Origin: Pisaster brevispinus
Lineage: Eukaryota; Echinodermata; Asteroidea; Forcipulatida; Asteriidae
Direction: 5' to 3'
Assembly (NCBI GenBank): GCA_023634235.1
Contig: JAMKCF010000013.1
Coordinates: forward strand, 6,671,827-6,735,826
DNA length: 64,000 bases
The position numbers were made by a program, and so were the translations under genes. Positions within the stretch are counted from its first letter, which is position 1, and each line of letters starts with the position of its first letter. The notes beneath the pieces are model-generated. The model had not been told where the DNA came from and did no database searches. It saw nothing but the letters and a program-made list of their open reading frames with translations. Positions 1 to 11,388 of the stretch are shown piece after piece.

Positions 1-440
1 AACACTTTATTCAATCTACACTGATTGAAGTCCCCCAGTATAAATTTGGCAGAATCGGGAGAAACTGTTTCAAGTTCTTGAATAATCAAGGAAATTGCAT
101 CGCTCGCAACTTGCACATCCGCCTTGGGTTGGATGTATGTAACAGTGATGAAGATTTGATTAAACTCCCTGGGTAGATAAAATGGCCGCAGGCGTACACC
201 ACCCCGCTTCCCTCTTTTCCTTGGTAGAAGATCCTTAGGGAATTCGTTGTAGTCTTTTGGTTTGGGGCTTGGTGACCCAGGTCTCAGGTCAAGCAACGAT
301 GACCTTGTATAGATGATACGGCCATTACTAGCCGGTGGTATGGCAAGACGATCGGCACAGACACACATCAAAAGTCGGGACAGAAGAACAAAAACGAGTA
401 AAATGAAGATCACGTGAGTTCTACATACCACATGAGACAT
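1..440 (-). CDS. LINE retrotransposon ORF, 5' part (endonuclease region), cut by window edge
   Basis: Reading the minus strand from the ATG at 440-438 gives an open frame of about 146 codons with no stop before the window edge. A hydrophobic N-terminus (FILLVFVLLSRLL) is followed by a basic stretch (LLPRKRGKRGGVRLR). Then come PFYLPREFNQIFITVTYI and, near the edge, FILGDFNQ. The last two blocks are characteristic of the AP-endonuclease domain of non-LTR retrotransposon ORF2 (CR1/L2/Jockey-like); GDFN carries the catalytic Asp/Asn. In intact relatives a larger part of the endonuclease lies between the basic stretch and PFYLPREF. Here they are fused directly, so this looks like an internally deleted copy. 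That comparison is from memory of the family. No NPGP-type 2A motif is seen. Whether a reverse transcriptase follows lies outside the window. Confidence 0.8.
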   Translation of the reverse strand, partial: MSHVVCRTHVIFILLVFVLLSRLLMCVCADRLAIPPASNGRIIYTRSSLLDLRPGSPSPKPKDYNEFPKDLLPRKRGKRGGVRLRPFYLPREFNQIFITVTYIQPKADVQVASDAISLIIQELETVSPDSAKFILGDFNQCRLNKV

Positions 441-920
441 GATTACAAACTTTAAGACGACTGATGAACATTCAAAAGGCAATAAAAATGTATAAAAACA
501 GGACACGATTTGCCAATGGTGGTCGCTACTGTGCAGCGCCCTCTAAGGATCAATTAAAGCTCAAAAGGATCAATTAAAGCTCAATTTGTCATCAGTGTCA
601 CTGGAAAATACCGGTAATGAAAAGAAACTCATCACTGTTTTCAAACATCGAGAGATCAAAATTAATTGTTTTACTCGTTTTTCAAAACCTGCATTTCTGG
701 TAAATATATTTTGACGAAAAATTTGTCACCACAACAATCTGGGTGTGCGTGTGTGGGTGGACACACGGAAAGGCATATGTGGGGTCCTAACAACAATGGA
801 ACAATAGACCCCACAAGGTAATTTCAATAGGAACAATTGGTCCCCACAAGGGAATTCTTCAGAAAAGGGAATAATAGAACAACAATAGCAGTACCCCACA
901 AACCGGATCCGTAAGGTGTG

Positions 921-952
<32 letters not shown>

Positions 953-1229
953 GGGGGTGTTAATTACGGAATTCCCATTCTGTATTCAATGAACACATCA
1001 TTTAAAAACTCACATGTCACAATCCTCCTGAGAAATATTTTCATCTGAAATGCTGTCAGAGTTGGAGAAATGTGACTTGACAATTACAAAAATCACTACA
1101 CAAAATGTTTGGATTACCACAAACGGATACGTGTAGTATGAACCGCAAAAACCGTGTCTAAACATGAACAACTCTTCGCTGTCAGTAAAGAACAGTCATT
1201 TGAAAGAAGGAATCTGAATACTTCCACTA
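441..1229. other. Non-coding stretch with simple repeats
   Basis: No gene seen. It contains an adjacent direct repeat of 'aggatcaattaaagctcaa' at about 546-583, several related 'ccccacaag' phrases at 800-900, and a (GT)n run passing into a long poly-G run at about 919-951. Confidence 0.6.
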
Positions 1230-1502
1230 CACTCTCAGAACTCCAGGGTCAAAAATGACCCGGGTCAAAATTGACCTGGGTCAGAATTGACCCTGATCCC
1301 GGGTCCCAGACGGCCTGACCCGTTTCTGGGTCAAGATGACCCAAAAAGATGTTTGAAAAAGGGTATTCGACTCGATGTCTGCGTCATTTTGACCCATTTC
1401 TTTGTCATATTGACACACGTTCCGTAGTGACCCAGAAATGGATCATGCCCCATGCACGGGACTCGGATACGGGTCAATACTCACCCGGATGTTCCTAGAG
1501 TG
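1230..1502. mobile_element. MITE with subterminal GGGTCA repeats (copy 1)
   Basis: The ends are inverted: CACTCTCAGAACTCC at the left and the reverse complement of CACTCTAGGAACATCC at the right. TA lies directly outside both, as expected for a Tc1/mariner-type target duplication. The interior is packed with GGGTCA/TGACCC in both orientations. A second copy lies at 51452-51676. No coding capacity. Confidence 0.7.
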
Positions 1503-1890
1503 TAACTGCATTCTTTGGGAGAATCTAAGTTAGATGGATCAACATTGATTTCTCGACGCGTGACTAATGTGGAGAGCCGTTCAAATCTTGGCTAATAATG
1601 GTCAGTAATTGTCGGATTGGTAATTAAAAATATAGGAAACATTTCCTCTGATTTATCTAAACGTTCGCTGGTGCAGTTGTCATGTATCACATAACAATAG
1701 GTCAGGTAGTTCGGAGACTCTGGATAAGTCACCGGGGCTCAATGGCATGGCTCTGCTTACCGCCGAATTCTGTGCTCTGCGATCACCATTCTTTGCATAC
1801 AAGCAAGCACCTAATTTCTGTGCTAGCTGTGTACTAAGCGAAAAGTGCCTACACGTGGAGTATACGCACTCAGTGAAAAACGAAGGTAAA
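1503..1890. other. Non-coding stretch, fragment of the GGCTCT..CCGC MITE
   Basis: Positions about 1742-1775 match the left arm of the foldback element found whole at 12670-12773 and 20493-20600 (atggctctgcttaccgc then gaattctg). The right arm is missing. Nothing else recognisable. Confidence 0.5.
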
Positions 1891-4800
1891 AATGAAGGTC
1901 GAAGATGGACAACTTAGCCACATTGCCTGCTTTTATCGGCAGATATTTCTGAAACAAAGGGCAAAAACTTACCTAATAACAAGGCATCAAATTTGTTCGG
2001 CAAACGTTTTTAGTTTCTTTGCATTTTTTAAATTATTTTTTAATCAGTCTTCGGTCTGTCTCTGCGATGGACTGGCTGTGTTTTCCTGGTCCCTGCATGA
2101 GTTGTGTTTTGAACCGGAACAATGGCGGCACGATGCAACGCAACCGCTGATGTTCGCCACTCTATTGATTGAAATAGACAACTGTTGATGTTTTTCGGAG
2201 CAAATTTGCAATATTTTTTACTATTTTTTTTTTTTTACAAAGACGATACCCCTTTAATTAAATACTTCGTCTGCGGAGATTTGCATAGCCTTAACCTCGA
2301 AAGGAAAATTTTGAATAATTTTTTTTTTTGGATATCAGTTTATTATGTTTCCTTTCAAAACTAGAAAATAAGTCAATGTAAAGGGAAGATTGTTTATGCC
2401 ATTGGTAAGCATCCAGGAGGCCGGTTACTGATTTTCGTACCTATTTTCTTTAGCTGCTTTAAACTGAAATAGTTTTGTTTGATTCAAGCTCTCAGTAGCA
2501 GATGGTCGGATTCTAACACAGAGCCTCACCGCCCTACAATTTAAAAAATCTGCTGGTACTGCGCGCCATCAATATGACATCATTTATTTGGAATTACAAA
2601 TTAGACAGTTAAAATAAAAACGCGCAACAACGACATGAAAAACTATAATTAATAAATAAACAAAACTATATATATATAAAGCTTTCAAGTGTCTGTTTGG
2701 GGATTGGAAGTGTCAATCGTGGACAATTCGAAGCATGAATAGTTTTTACCTGATTGCTGTATATCACTATTGCCACAGAACCATCAACAACATTTACAAA
2801 GCGTTTTCCACTTGAAAACAAACAACTCCAATAATAGCCATTTATTGTAGGCTCCTTTAAACTTAGTATCAAAGCACCTTATGCTATTACTATCCTTGTT
2901 CGTTGAACTTTGTGCAATCCTGAAACCATCTCAACTCCTATGGAGTATGCAGCACCAGCATGGGTGTACAGGCTGCTAATCATTCACACAAAGAATCCCT
3001 ATCCTTGCAGGTACCAATTTTACTCGTGGATGACGAACAGCAATCACAGTTATGTGTCTTGCTCAAAGGCACAAATGACATGACCGGGATTCGAACTCAG
3101 ACTCTGATTATTACTCAACCAGTAGAACGTGAGTTCCACACTTCAATGTACATACAAAGATTATGTCAATGATTACACCGCTAAAAATGAAAACCGAAAA
3201 TGGACAATTTAGCCACATTGCCTGCTTTAATTGGCTGATATTTCTGAAACAAAGGGCATGAATTTACTTAATATTAAGCCAATATCAGCAAACATTTTTA
3301 GTTTATTTGCATTTTTTTATCGGAGTCAGTCTTCGGTCCGTTTCTGCGATGGACTGACTGTGCTTTCCCTGCATGAGTTGCGTTTTCAACCGGAACAACT
3401 GCGGCACGAGGCAACGCAACCTCTGATGTTTGCGCTTCTATTGATTGAAATAGACAACTGTTGATGTACTGCGAATATAGTTTGATCAATATTGTGTTTT
3501 TTTTTTACAGAGACGATACCTCTTCTTGAAAATTTAATTAAAAACTTCGTCTGATGAGACACGCACCATTAACGTAGAAAGGTGAATTGAATTATTATTT
3601 TTTTCGTATCTCGGTTATTAATTTCTTTTCTTTCTCAAAATTATTTTAAAATAAGTAAATTTTGAGCTAGGGTCATAAATTGCGTTTTTGTCAATGATAT
3701 GCTGATTTATAGGCAAATTTATCAAAAATGATACAATAGAAGCCACATGTGAAGGTTTCAATACGTGTCTACTTGCTGAGAAAACAGGGAATAGCCGTCA
3801 CGGTATTTTTACACGAACATCGACTCTATAAACGTTTAGCGAGGGGTGACAGTGGGTACCAATCGCATCTCTGGCCGCAGCAATCGCGAACGGGCACCAA
3901 CCCTCAGAAATCTGAGGAATGATTCATGCATGAATCGTTTTACAGATTTAAATGTTTTGGGGTGAACATTTTTCACAACCACGTTACTTCGAAAGGAACC
4001 TTTTTTCTTTAAAATATCAACAGATGCATGGCTTCTCATCAAGTTAGTTTGTTTTTATTGTAATGGACTTTTAGAGTATTTACCAATAAAGGGTAGGTAT
4101 TTAAGTGCCAATATTGGTAAGAAACCAGGAGGCATGTTATTGATTTCCGTATCTGTTTTCTGAAGAATTGTGTTTTTGCTGGGAACTCTCAGCAGTAGAT
4201 GTTCGGCTTCTAACACCGAGTCTCACCGACCTGTCATTTAAACTCTGCTGGTTACTCGCCAGCAATGACATCAGTATTTAGAACAAAACAAACAAAACAG
4301 AATCGCGTATAATGAAAAAATAATAATTAAAAGATAAATATATAAGACGACACAAAATTACAGTGTCTGTTTGGGGATTGGAAGTGTCAATCGTGGACAA
4401 TTCGAAGCATGAATAGTTTTTACCTGATTGCTGTATATCACTATTGCCACAGAACCATCAACAACATTTACAAAGCGTTTTCCACTTGAAAAACAACAAC
4501 TCCAATAATAGCCATTTATTGTAGGCTCCTTTAAACTTAGTATCAAAGCACCTTATGCTATTACTATCCTTGTTCGTTGAACTTTGTGCAATCCTGAAAC
4601 CATCTCAACTCCTATGGAGTATGCAGCACCGGCATAGGTGTACAGGCTGCTAATCATTCACACAAAGAATCCCTATCCTTGCAGGTACCAATTTTACTCG
4701 TGGATGACGAACAGCAATTACAGTAATGTGTCTTGCTCAATGGCACAAATGACATGACCGGGATTCGAACCCAGACTCTGATTATTACTCAACCAGTAGA

Positions 4801-7650
4801 ACGTGAGTTCCACACTTCGATGTATATACAAAGATTATGTCAATGATTACACCGCTAAAAATGAAAACCGAAGATGGACAATTTAGTCACATTGCCTGCT
4901 TTAATTGGCTGATATTTCTGAAACAAAGGGCATAAATTTACTTAATATCAAGCCATCAAGATTTATCAGCAAACATTTTTAGTTTATTTGCATTTTTTTA
5001 TCGGAGTCAGTCTTCGGTCCCTTTCTGCGATGGACTGACTGTGCTTTCCCTGCATGAGTTGCGTTTTCAACCGGAACAACGGCGGCACGAGGCAACGCAA
5101 CCGCTGATGTTTGCGCTTCTATTGATTGAAATAGACAACTGTTGATGTACTGCGAATATAGTTTGATCAATATTGTTTTTTTTTTTACAGAGACGATACC
5201 TCTTCTTGAAAATTTAATTAAAAACTTCGTCTGATGAGACACGCACCATTAACGTAGAAAGGTGAATTGAATTATTATTTTTTTCGTATCTCGGTTATTA
5301 ATTTCTTTTCTTTCTCAAAATTATTTTAAAGTAAGTAAATTTTGAGCTAGAGTCATAAATTGCGTTTTTGTCAACGATATGCTGATTTATTGGCAAATTT
5401 ATCAAGAATGATACAATAGAAGCCACATGTGAAGGTTTCAATACAGTGTCTACTTGCTGAGAAAACAGGGAATAGCCGTCACGGTATTTTCACACGAACA
5501 TCGAATCTATCCACGTTTAGTGAGGGGTGACAGTGGGTACCAGTCGCATCTCTGGCCGCAGAATTCGCGAACGGGCACCAACCCTCAGAAATCTGAGGAA
5601 CGATACATGCATGAGTCGTTTTACAGATTAAAATGTTCTGGGGTGAACATTTTTCACAACCATATTACTTAGAAGGGACCCTTTTTCAAAATAGTTTACA
5701 CTATCAACAGATGCAGTGCTTCTCATCAAGTTAGTTTGTTTTTATTGTAATGGACTTTTAGAGTATTTACCAATAAAGGGGAGGTGTTTTAGTGCCAATA
5801 TTGGTAAGAAACCAGGAGGCATGTTATTGATTTTCGTATCTATTTTCTGAAGAATTGTGTTTTTGCTGGGAACTCTCAGCAGTAGATGTTCGGCTTCTAA
5901 CACCGAGTCTCACCGACCTGTTATTTAAAGTCTGCTGCGTTACTCGCCAGCAATGACATCGGTATTTAGAACAAAACAAACAAAACAAAATCGCGTATAA
6001 TGAAAAAATAATAATTAAAAGATAAATATATAAGACGACACAAAATTACAGTGTCTGTTTGGGGATTGGAAGTGTCAATCGTGGACAATTCGAAGCATGA
6101 ATAGTTTTTACCTGATTGCTGTATATCACTATTGCCAAAGAACCATCAACAACATTTACAAAGCGTTTTCCACCTGAATACCAACAATTCTAATATTAGG
6201 CATTTATTGTAGGCTCCTTTAAGCATAGTATCAAAGCACCTTATGCTATTACTATCCTTGTTCGTTGAACTTTATGCAATCCTGAAACCATCTCAACTCC
6301 TCTGGAGTATGCAGCACCGGTATGAGTGTACAGGCTGCTAATCATTCACACAAAGAATGTCTATCCTTGCAGGTACCAATTTTACTCGTGGATGACGAAC
6401 AGCAATCACAGTTATGTGTCTTGCTCAAAGGCACAAATGACATGACCGGGATTCGAACCCAGACTCTGATTATTACTCAACCAGTAGAACGTGAGTTCCA
6501 CACTTAAATGTACATACAATGATTATGTCAATGATTACACCGCTAAAAATGAAAACCGAAGATGGACAATTTAGCCACATTGTCATGTTTTAATTGGCTG
6601 ATATTTCTGAAACAAAAAAGGGCATGAATTTACTTATTATCAAGCCATCAAATTTTATCAGCAATTGGTTTTATCAAGTTGTTAAAAATGTTTTGTTTAT
6701 TGAAGTCAGTCTTCGGTCTGTCTCTGCGAAGGACTGGCTGTGTTTTTCCTGCATGAGTTGTGTTTTGAACCGGAACAACGGCGGCACGAAGCAATGCAAC
6801 CGCTAACGTTTGCGCTTCTGATTGAAATAGACAACTGTCAGTTTGATCAAATCTTTTTTAAAGATTAAACTTGTTTTTCTTTAATGGTAGAAACGATACC
6901 TCTTCATGAAAATTCCATTTAAGACTTTGTCTGCAGAGACCTTCCACTTGGTTACTAAAAAGTTAATTTAAAGCTATGGTCATAGATTGGTTTTTGCCGA
7001 CGAAATGCCAATTTATAGCCAAAAATCATCAGAGAGATACAATAAAAGTCATCTGTGTTCAGCTGAACCACAGTGTCCATTTGCTGAGAAAATCAGCAAA
7101 AAAAACCTTTCACGATATTTTCACACGAATATCCGATCCGAATATCCAACCGCATCTCTGGCCCTAGCATTCGCGAACGAACGTCAACCCTCAGAATACC
7201 GAGACAACAATCATGCGTGAATCGTTCTCATTGCGCTCAAATGTTTTTTGGGTGAAAACTTTCCCAAACCATATTACTTCGAAGGGAATCCTTTCTCAAA
7301 ACTGTTAAAACTTTCATCAGCTGCAGTGCTTCTCACCAAGTAAGTTTTTATGGTCATTTATTTTTGGAGCATTTACCAATCTATGACCGTACATTTTAAG
7401 AGAAATATTGTAGTGCAATTGGTAAGCATCCGGGAGGCCGGTTTTTGATTTTCGTACCTATTTTCTTTAGCTGGTTTTAAGAGCCTCACCGCCCTACCAT
7501 TTAAAAAATATGCTGGTACTGCGCGCCAACAATATGACGTCATTTATTTGGAATTACAAATTAGACAGATAAAATAAAAACGCGCAACAACGACATAAAA
7601 AACAAAAATGAATATATAAAGTTATGCAGTGTCTGTTTCGGGTTGGAAGT
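1891..7650. repeat. Tandem array of a ~1.68-kb unit, about 3.5 copies
   Basis: The phrase 'gaagatggacaatttagcc' and its variants recur at about 1898, 3197, 4872 and 6558. The phrase 'cagtgtctgtttggggattg' recurs at about 2690, 4363 and 6048, with a diverged form at 7627. Units run roughly 1891-3186 (shortened by an internal deletion), 3187-4859, 4860-6548 and 6549-7650 (truncated). Each full unit includes a minus-strand SINE head (near 3060-3150, 4735-4815, 6410-6500). The short open frames inside differ between copies by frameshifts and show no protein-like conservation, so I call none. A fragment of the unit also appears at about 30960-31005. Confidence 0.85.
2870..3150 (-). mobile_element. 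tRNA-derived SINE (in array copy 1)
   Basis: On the minus strand the head carries a B-box-like 'gagttcgaatcccggtcat' preceded by an A-box-like 'ctactggttgagta'. The body continues to lower coordinates. The same arrangement recurs in the next two array copies. It lacks a foldable acceptor stem, so it is a SINE head rather than a tRNA gene. Confidence 0.6.
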
Positions 7651-7896
7651 GTCAGAAGGAAGAAGGGTGAGGAGGGCAGGCGACGTTTCGACCCCACTCA
7701 ACATCTTTTGCATGGGCAACATTTTATCATAAGACAAAACATTATTGCTTACCTACCGTTACCGAGCCAATTCTACAAAATGATTACCTCTGAGTGTCCC
7801 TCCAGTTACCCCCCTCACCCTACATTAAATTTGCAGCATTGTATACGCAAGAATCGCTCCCATATAGCGGGTGCCGCGCTTCGCGCGGCATCCCGC
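7651..7896. other. Junction between tandem array and duplicated lectin segment; GC hairpin 7865-7898
   Basis: No gene. At 7865-7898 there is a GC-rich hairpin: the arm tagcgggtgccgcgc, a TTC loop, and a matching arm with one extra base. It stands out in AT-rich surroundings. Confidence 0.5.
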
Positions 7897-8119
7897 TAGC
7901 CTAAAGAATTTCGGCTTGCATAATGGCATCACCATAGACATAAAATACCAATTATATTATGCATGTGTGCATCACGAGCTCAAACAGCGCCCTCATTGAG
8001 GTAAAAGAAAGAACTCTAGCCTACTGTTGGCTTGGCCACCGGTCTGGAAGGCGACGGGGACGAGCGAAAACTAATTGGATTCACGTCCATGGTTGGCATT
8101 TCAAGAATTGATCAGCACA

Positions 8120-9566
8120 TGCTTTTATTTTAAATGTGACAGTGTTCCCCCGCTTTTGGCAGTATTGTTTCATGGTTTCTACCAAAGGTTCGTAGCAATG
8201 CAATTTGTAATCAACGATAACGTACAGGGAAATGTGTGACGTACCTAATATGGGCGTACACTACGAGCGCGCAAGTATCTAAACGCTACGAGTGCGTCAT
8301 GAGGGTTTCAACAAAATCCTGTCCCTGGTAATACATCACGACCACTGTATGAATTATTTATGAGTTCTCCAGAATTTCTTGCAAAAGCCAGGTTTTCTTG
8401 GCCGTGGAGTGCTGATCAAAATAAATCAGTGGCGCAACGGGGGAGGGGGGGGGGATACGTGCCTCCATGGTTTCCGATCCCCATTCGGGTGCCCGCCCTG
8501 AAATCTGGACTTTTGAGATTAAAAGTTACCAGAGTAAGACCTTTTCCAGCAGCAGGTCACCACAAAACTGACACACTCCAGCGCACACACATCCAGCCAG
8601 CAACCAACTCCCACGCTTCACCGACCAAGAACAGCTTGGATACTTCCCGCCCAAATGTGCATCCCTAAGCTCGAAACGTCCCCAAGCTCGAAACTGTTCG
8701 AAACGTCGAGACCACACCGGCTCTTTTCAGAGCCAACACTCCCTCAAAAGAGATTTTATACACGGTTGTACCCGTAAGCTTACTATTTAGAGTTACTTCA
8801 GAGTAAAACGTTTTTAAAACCGTTTTTCAATTTTCATTTACACTCGAGATGTATCTGTTTTATACTCACGTCAGATTATCTCATAAAGGAATAATAAATG
8901 GCAAGACAGGAGCCCTAAAAGGGACTTACTCAAGAGAAATGCGAACAGAAACTTCAATTTTAATTGGCTATGGATGTGTGTTGCTTACAACAAGTATCGG
9001 TATTTCAAACAACATGTTTATAGAGGTGGTAGGATATTAAAGATACACACTGCCGGTGTCAATGGGGATTTTACCCTACGTTGTGTCCCCCGTACGGGAA
9101 AGTATCAATGGCTGAAGAAAATTGAGTCAAAAGAGGGCGCTATCAGACGAAATCGCTACACACTTCACTATTATGGGGGACAAAATCCTCCCTGCCACAC
9201 CAGATTCCATGTCAATTTGACGATCAAAATAATGTAAATGTAAATTGCTACTCGCGACACAAGTCACCATTGCTGTACTTGATCATGGCAGCCAAAACAA
9301 GTTTTCATTTTTTGTACATGCAAGAAAACCCTAGCAAAGATTAAGCCATTAACGTTTGGTGTTTGAACTTAAACCAGCTCAACGGGTGCTGAATTAAAAT
9401 GTTGGTTGAGGGATTAAATTCAACGTTGAAAACCAGAAAACAAAACTGTGATGAAAAATTGAAAATGTCAAACTTGCTTTCGCTGAGTTACTCTGAAATT
9501 AGACCTCCTCTGTTTAGAAAATTAGCGAAAAAACCTTGATTTTCACTTTAAAAAAAAAGTTCTTTC
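8120..9566. other. Segment unique to duplication copy 1, non-coding
   Basis: Absent from copy 2, where 18065-18085 joins the flanking sequences directly. It contains a poly-G run near 8438-8455 and a short direct repeat 'aagctcgaaac' at about 8668 and 8684. A phrase near 9130-9155 recurs inverted at 16240-16275 (agggcgctatcagacg). No credible gene; the open frames present lack recognisable domains. Confidence 0.5.
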
Positions 9567-10374
9567 CCCAATTTGAATAACCTCAGAGTTTTTTTTATCT
9601 TAGTTGTTTGTTTGTATTTTTTTTTATTTACTTGTGAATTTTATTAAGAACATCGCGCATTATACACGTATGAGCAAGTTCGGGTACTAATCTTTAGTAA
9701 ATTTGCAATTTAAATTACGCATGCGTGGTCTGTGTTTCACTCGAACGCATCTAGTCGATTGACTTGTCCAAGTTTGGCAACAAGGTGACGTTACGAACAT
9801 AAAATAGAAAGAAAGCATTTTGGCGTCATAATAAAAATAACTTGCCAAGGCAATAATAATAATTTTCGTATTGATTGGCATATTTTATAGGCAAAAAACG
9901 TACCATGTCGTAAAACCACTAGTCTAGGTTAGGAAATTTTGTTAACAATTATTTTGCTTGAGATTACAAAAATTTACAAAACTGTCTTTGCACGTCACTT
10001 AACCGCCATCTTGAAAACATGACGTAACTCCGAGAGTTAACTATAGGACCAGGCTGATCCATTTTGACTAGCTAGTTAACCAATGAACGTTCGGGAGACA
10101 TCTAGATCGACTATGGTAAAGTCTAGTCGACTCGCTCAAGTCACCCCCTTAACATGGTCTAGAATCATGCACCATGTTGCAAAATAATATGACGTAAATC
10201 AGAGCTCGGACTGTGATTGGTCGAAACGTGTTGAAGGGGCGTACACAGTCGTGAGTCGTGTTCCTGTTTAATCGCGCAACGGCGGCACTCTTGCAGCGAC
10301 AACGGATAACAGTCACACTGGTTTATGATGAGTGCATCGAGAACAACACATACTAGATTCCTCATCTCCCAAGG
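9567..10374 (+). promoter_or_regulatory. Upstream region of FReD gene 1, conserved in the paralog
   Basis: About 800 bp are alignable with 18085-18865. Shared short elements include a CRE-like TGACGTA at 10190-10196, an inverted CCAAT box (ATTGG) at 10216-10220, and repeated TCTAGTCGA motifs upstream. Relative to copy 2, copy 1 retains about 40 more bases between ATTGG and the ATG (155 versus 116). No clear TATA box close to the ATG. Regulatory function is inferred. Confidence 0.45.
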
Positions 10375-11388
10375 ATGGAGAAAATAACCAACGTTCTCAC
10401 CCACCTTGAAAGGTTGAAACTTAAAATCTGTCTGACTTTACTTCTTGGACTGGTTTCACTGAATTGCTCCCTAGCCAATCTCGACCGTACTTTTTTCGCA
10501 GCTAACCATCGGTCTCTCGAGAATGTCAATTTCTTAGTGAAGAAGTTCAGTTCAGCTGTGCTCTGTGTGAGTTACTGTCACTCTGAACATGAATGCAAAT
10601 CAGTGAACTACCGTCTGAAAGATCAACGATGTGAGCTGAATAATGCCACCAAAGACCAATATCCTGATAACTTTGTCGACGAGTATGGCACGGTATACTA
10701 TGACGATGATGTCAACACCCCTCACTCCTCCCTGTTCGGTTGTAACGAGCTCCTTGATGCAGGTTTTGAGAGCGGTATCTACACTATCTTTCCCAGTGGG
10801 TTCCCGGAGGGTCTCAGGGTCTACTGTGACATGACAACCACTGGAGGAGGATGGATCGTCATTCAAAGGCGCATAGATGGGAGCGTTGACTTCTACCGGG
10901 ACTGGGCGGACTACCGGGCAGGTTTTGGCGACTTGGCAGGTGAGTTTTGGCTCGGAAATGATAACCTACGCGCCTTGACCGAGTCGGAAGGAACATGGCA
11001 GTTCCGCGCTGAATTAGAAGACTGGGACGGAGAAAAAGTTTGGTCAGAGTACGGTGTTTTTCGAGTGTACGGAGAGAACTTTAAGATTGATCACGATGAA
11101 CAAACCGGTATGTCAGCGCTCACCAACAAAGCTCTACTTATATTTGATACACAGTACGGTGATATGTCATTCAGCACGAAGGACAGGGACAATGACGTCA
11201 ACCCTGAGGGAAGCTGTGCCCAAGAACGCAAAGGAGGCTGGTGGTATGGCAATTGCTATAATGCTAATTTAAACGGTGTGTATTATAACGGACCTATGGT
11301 AGCTTGTGATGGGATCGTATTGTACAGGTGGAAGAATGGTTGTAACACAGTGAAAACATGTAGCATGAAAATTCGCCGTGTAGTATAA
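10375..11388 (+). CDS. Secreted PAN/apple + fibrinogen-related domain (FReD) protein 1
   Basis: A single uninterrupted 337-codon frame. The ATG (aaggATGG) has purine at -3 and G at +4. Residues ~17-34 form a hydrophobic signal peptide, with likely cleavage after SLA. Residues ~36-115 are PAN/apple-like, with Cys64, 68, 74 and 86 and the block CKSVNYRLKDQRCELN. Residues 123-337 are a fibrinogen-like domain: CNELLDAG, YCDMTTTGGGWIVIQRR, GSVDFYRDW, GEFWLGN, LEDWDG, FSTKDRDND (calcium-site Asp270/272/274) and CAQERKGGWWYGNC. The domain is about 215 residues, near the usual size, but is shortened where other FReDs have a Tyr/Gly/Ser-rich loop before FST. Family members such as ficolins and tachylectins bind acetylated or microbial glycans outside the cell, so an innate-immune lectin role is likely but unproven. 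Cys311 and Cys323 near the C-terminus are absent from the paralog. The absence of introns is notable. Confidence 0.95.
   Translation: MEKITNVLTHLERLKLKICLTLLLGLVSLNCSLANLDRTFFAANHRSLENVNFLVKKFSSAVLCVSYCHSEHECKSVNYRLKDQRCELNNATKDQYPDNFVDEYGTVYYDDDVNTPHSSLFGCNELLDAGFESGIYTIFPSGFPEGLRVYCDMTTTGGGWIVIQRRIDGSVDFYRDWADYRAGFGDLAGEFWLGNDNLRALTESEGTWQFRAELEDWDGEKVWSEYGVFRVYGENFKIDHDEQTGMSALTNKALLIFDTQYGDMSFSTKDRDNDVNPEGSCAQERKGGWWYGNCYNANLNGVYYNGPMVACDGIVLYRWKNGCNTVKTCSMKIRRVV

Noticed and set aside
10600..10866. Minus-strand and alternative-frame ORFs over the FReD genes (also 19091-19366, 11054-11272, 19554-19772)
   Set aside because: Shadow frames of the lectin coding sequence; they persist only because the paralogs are similar.
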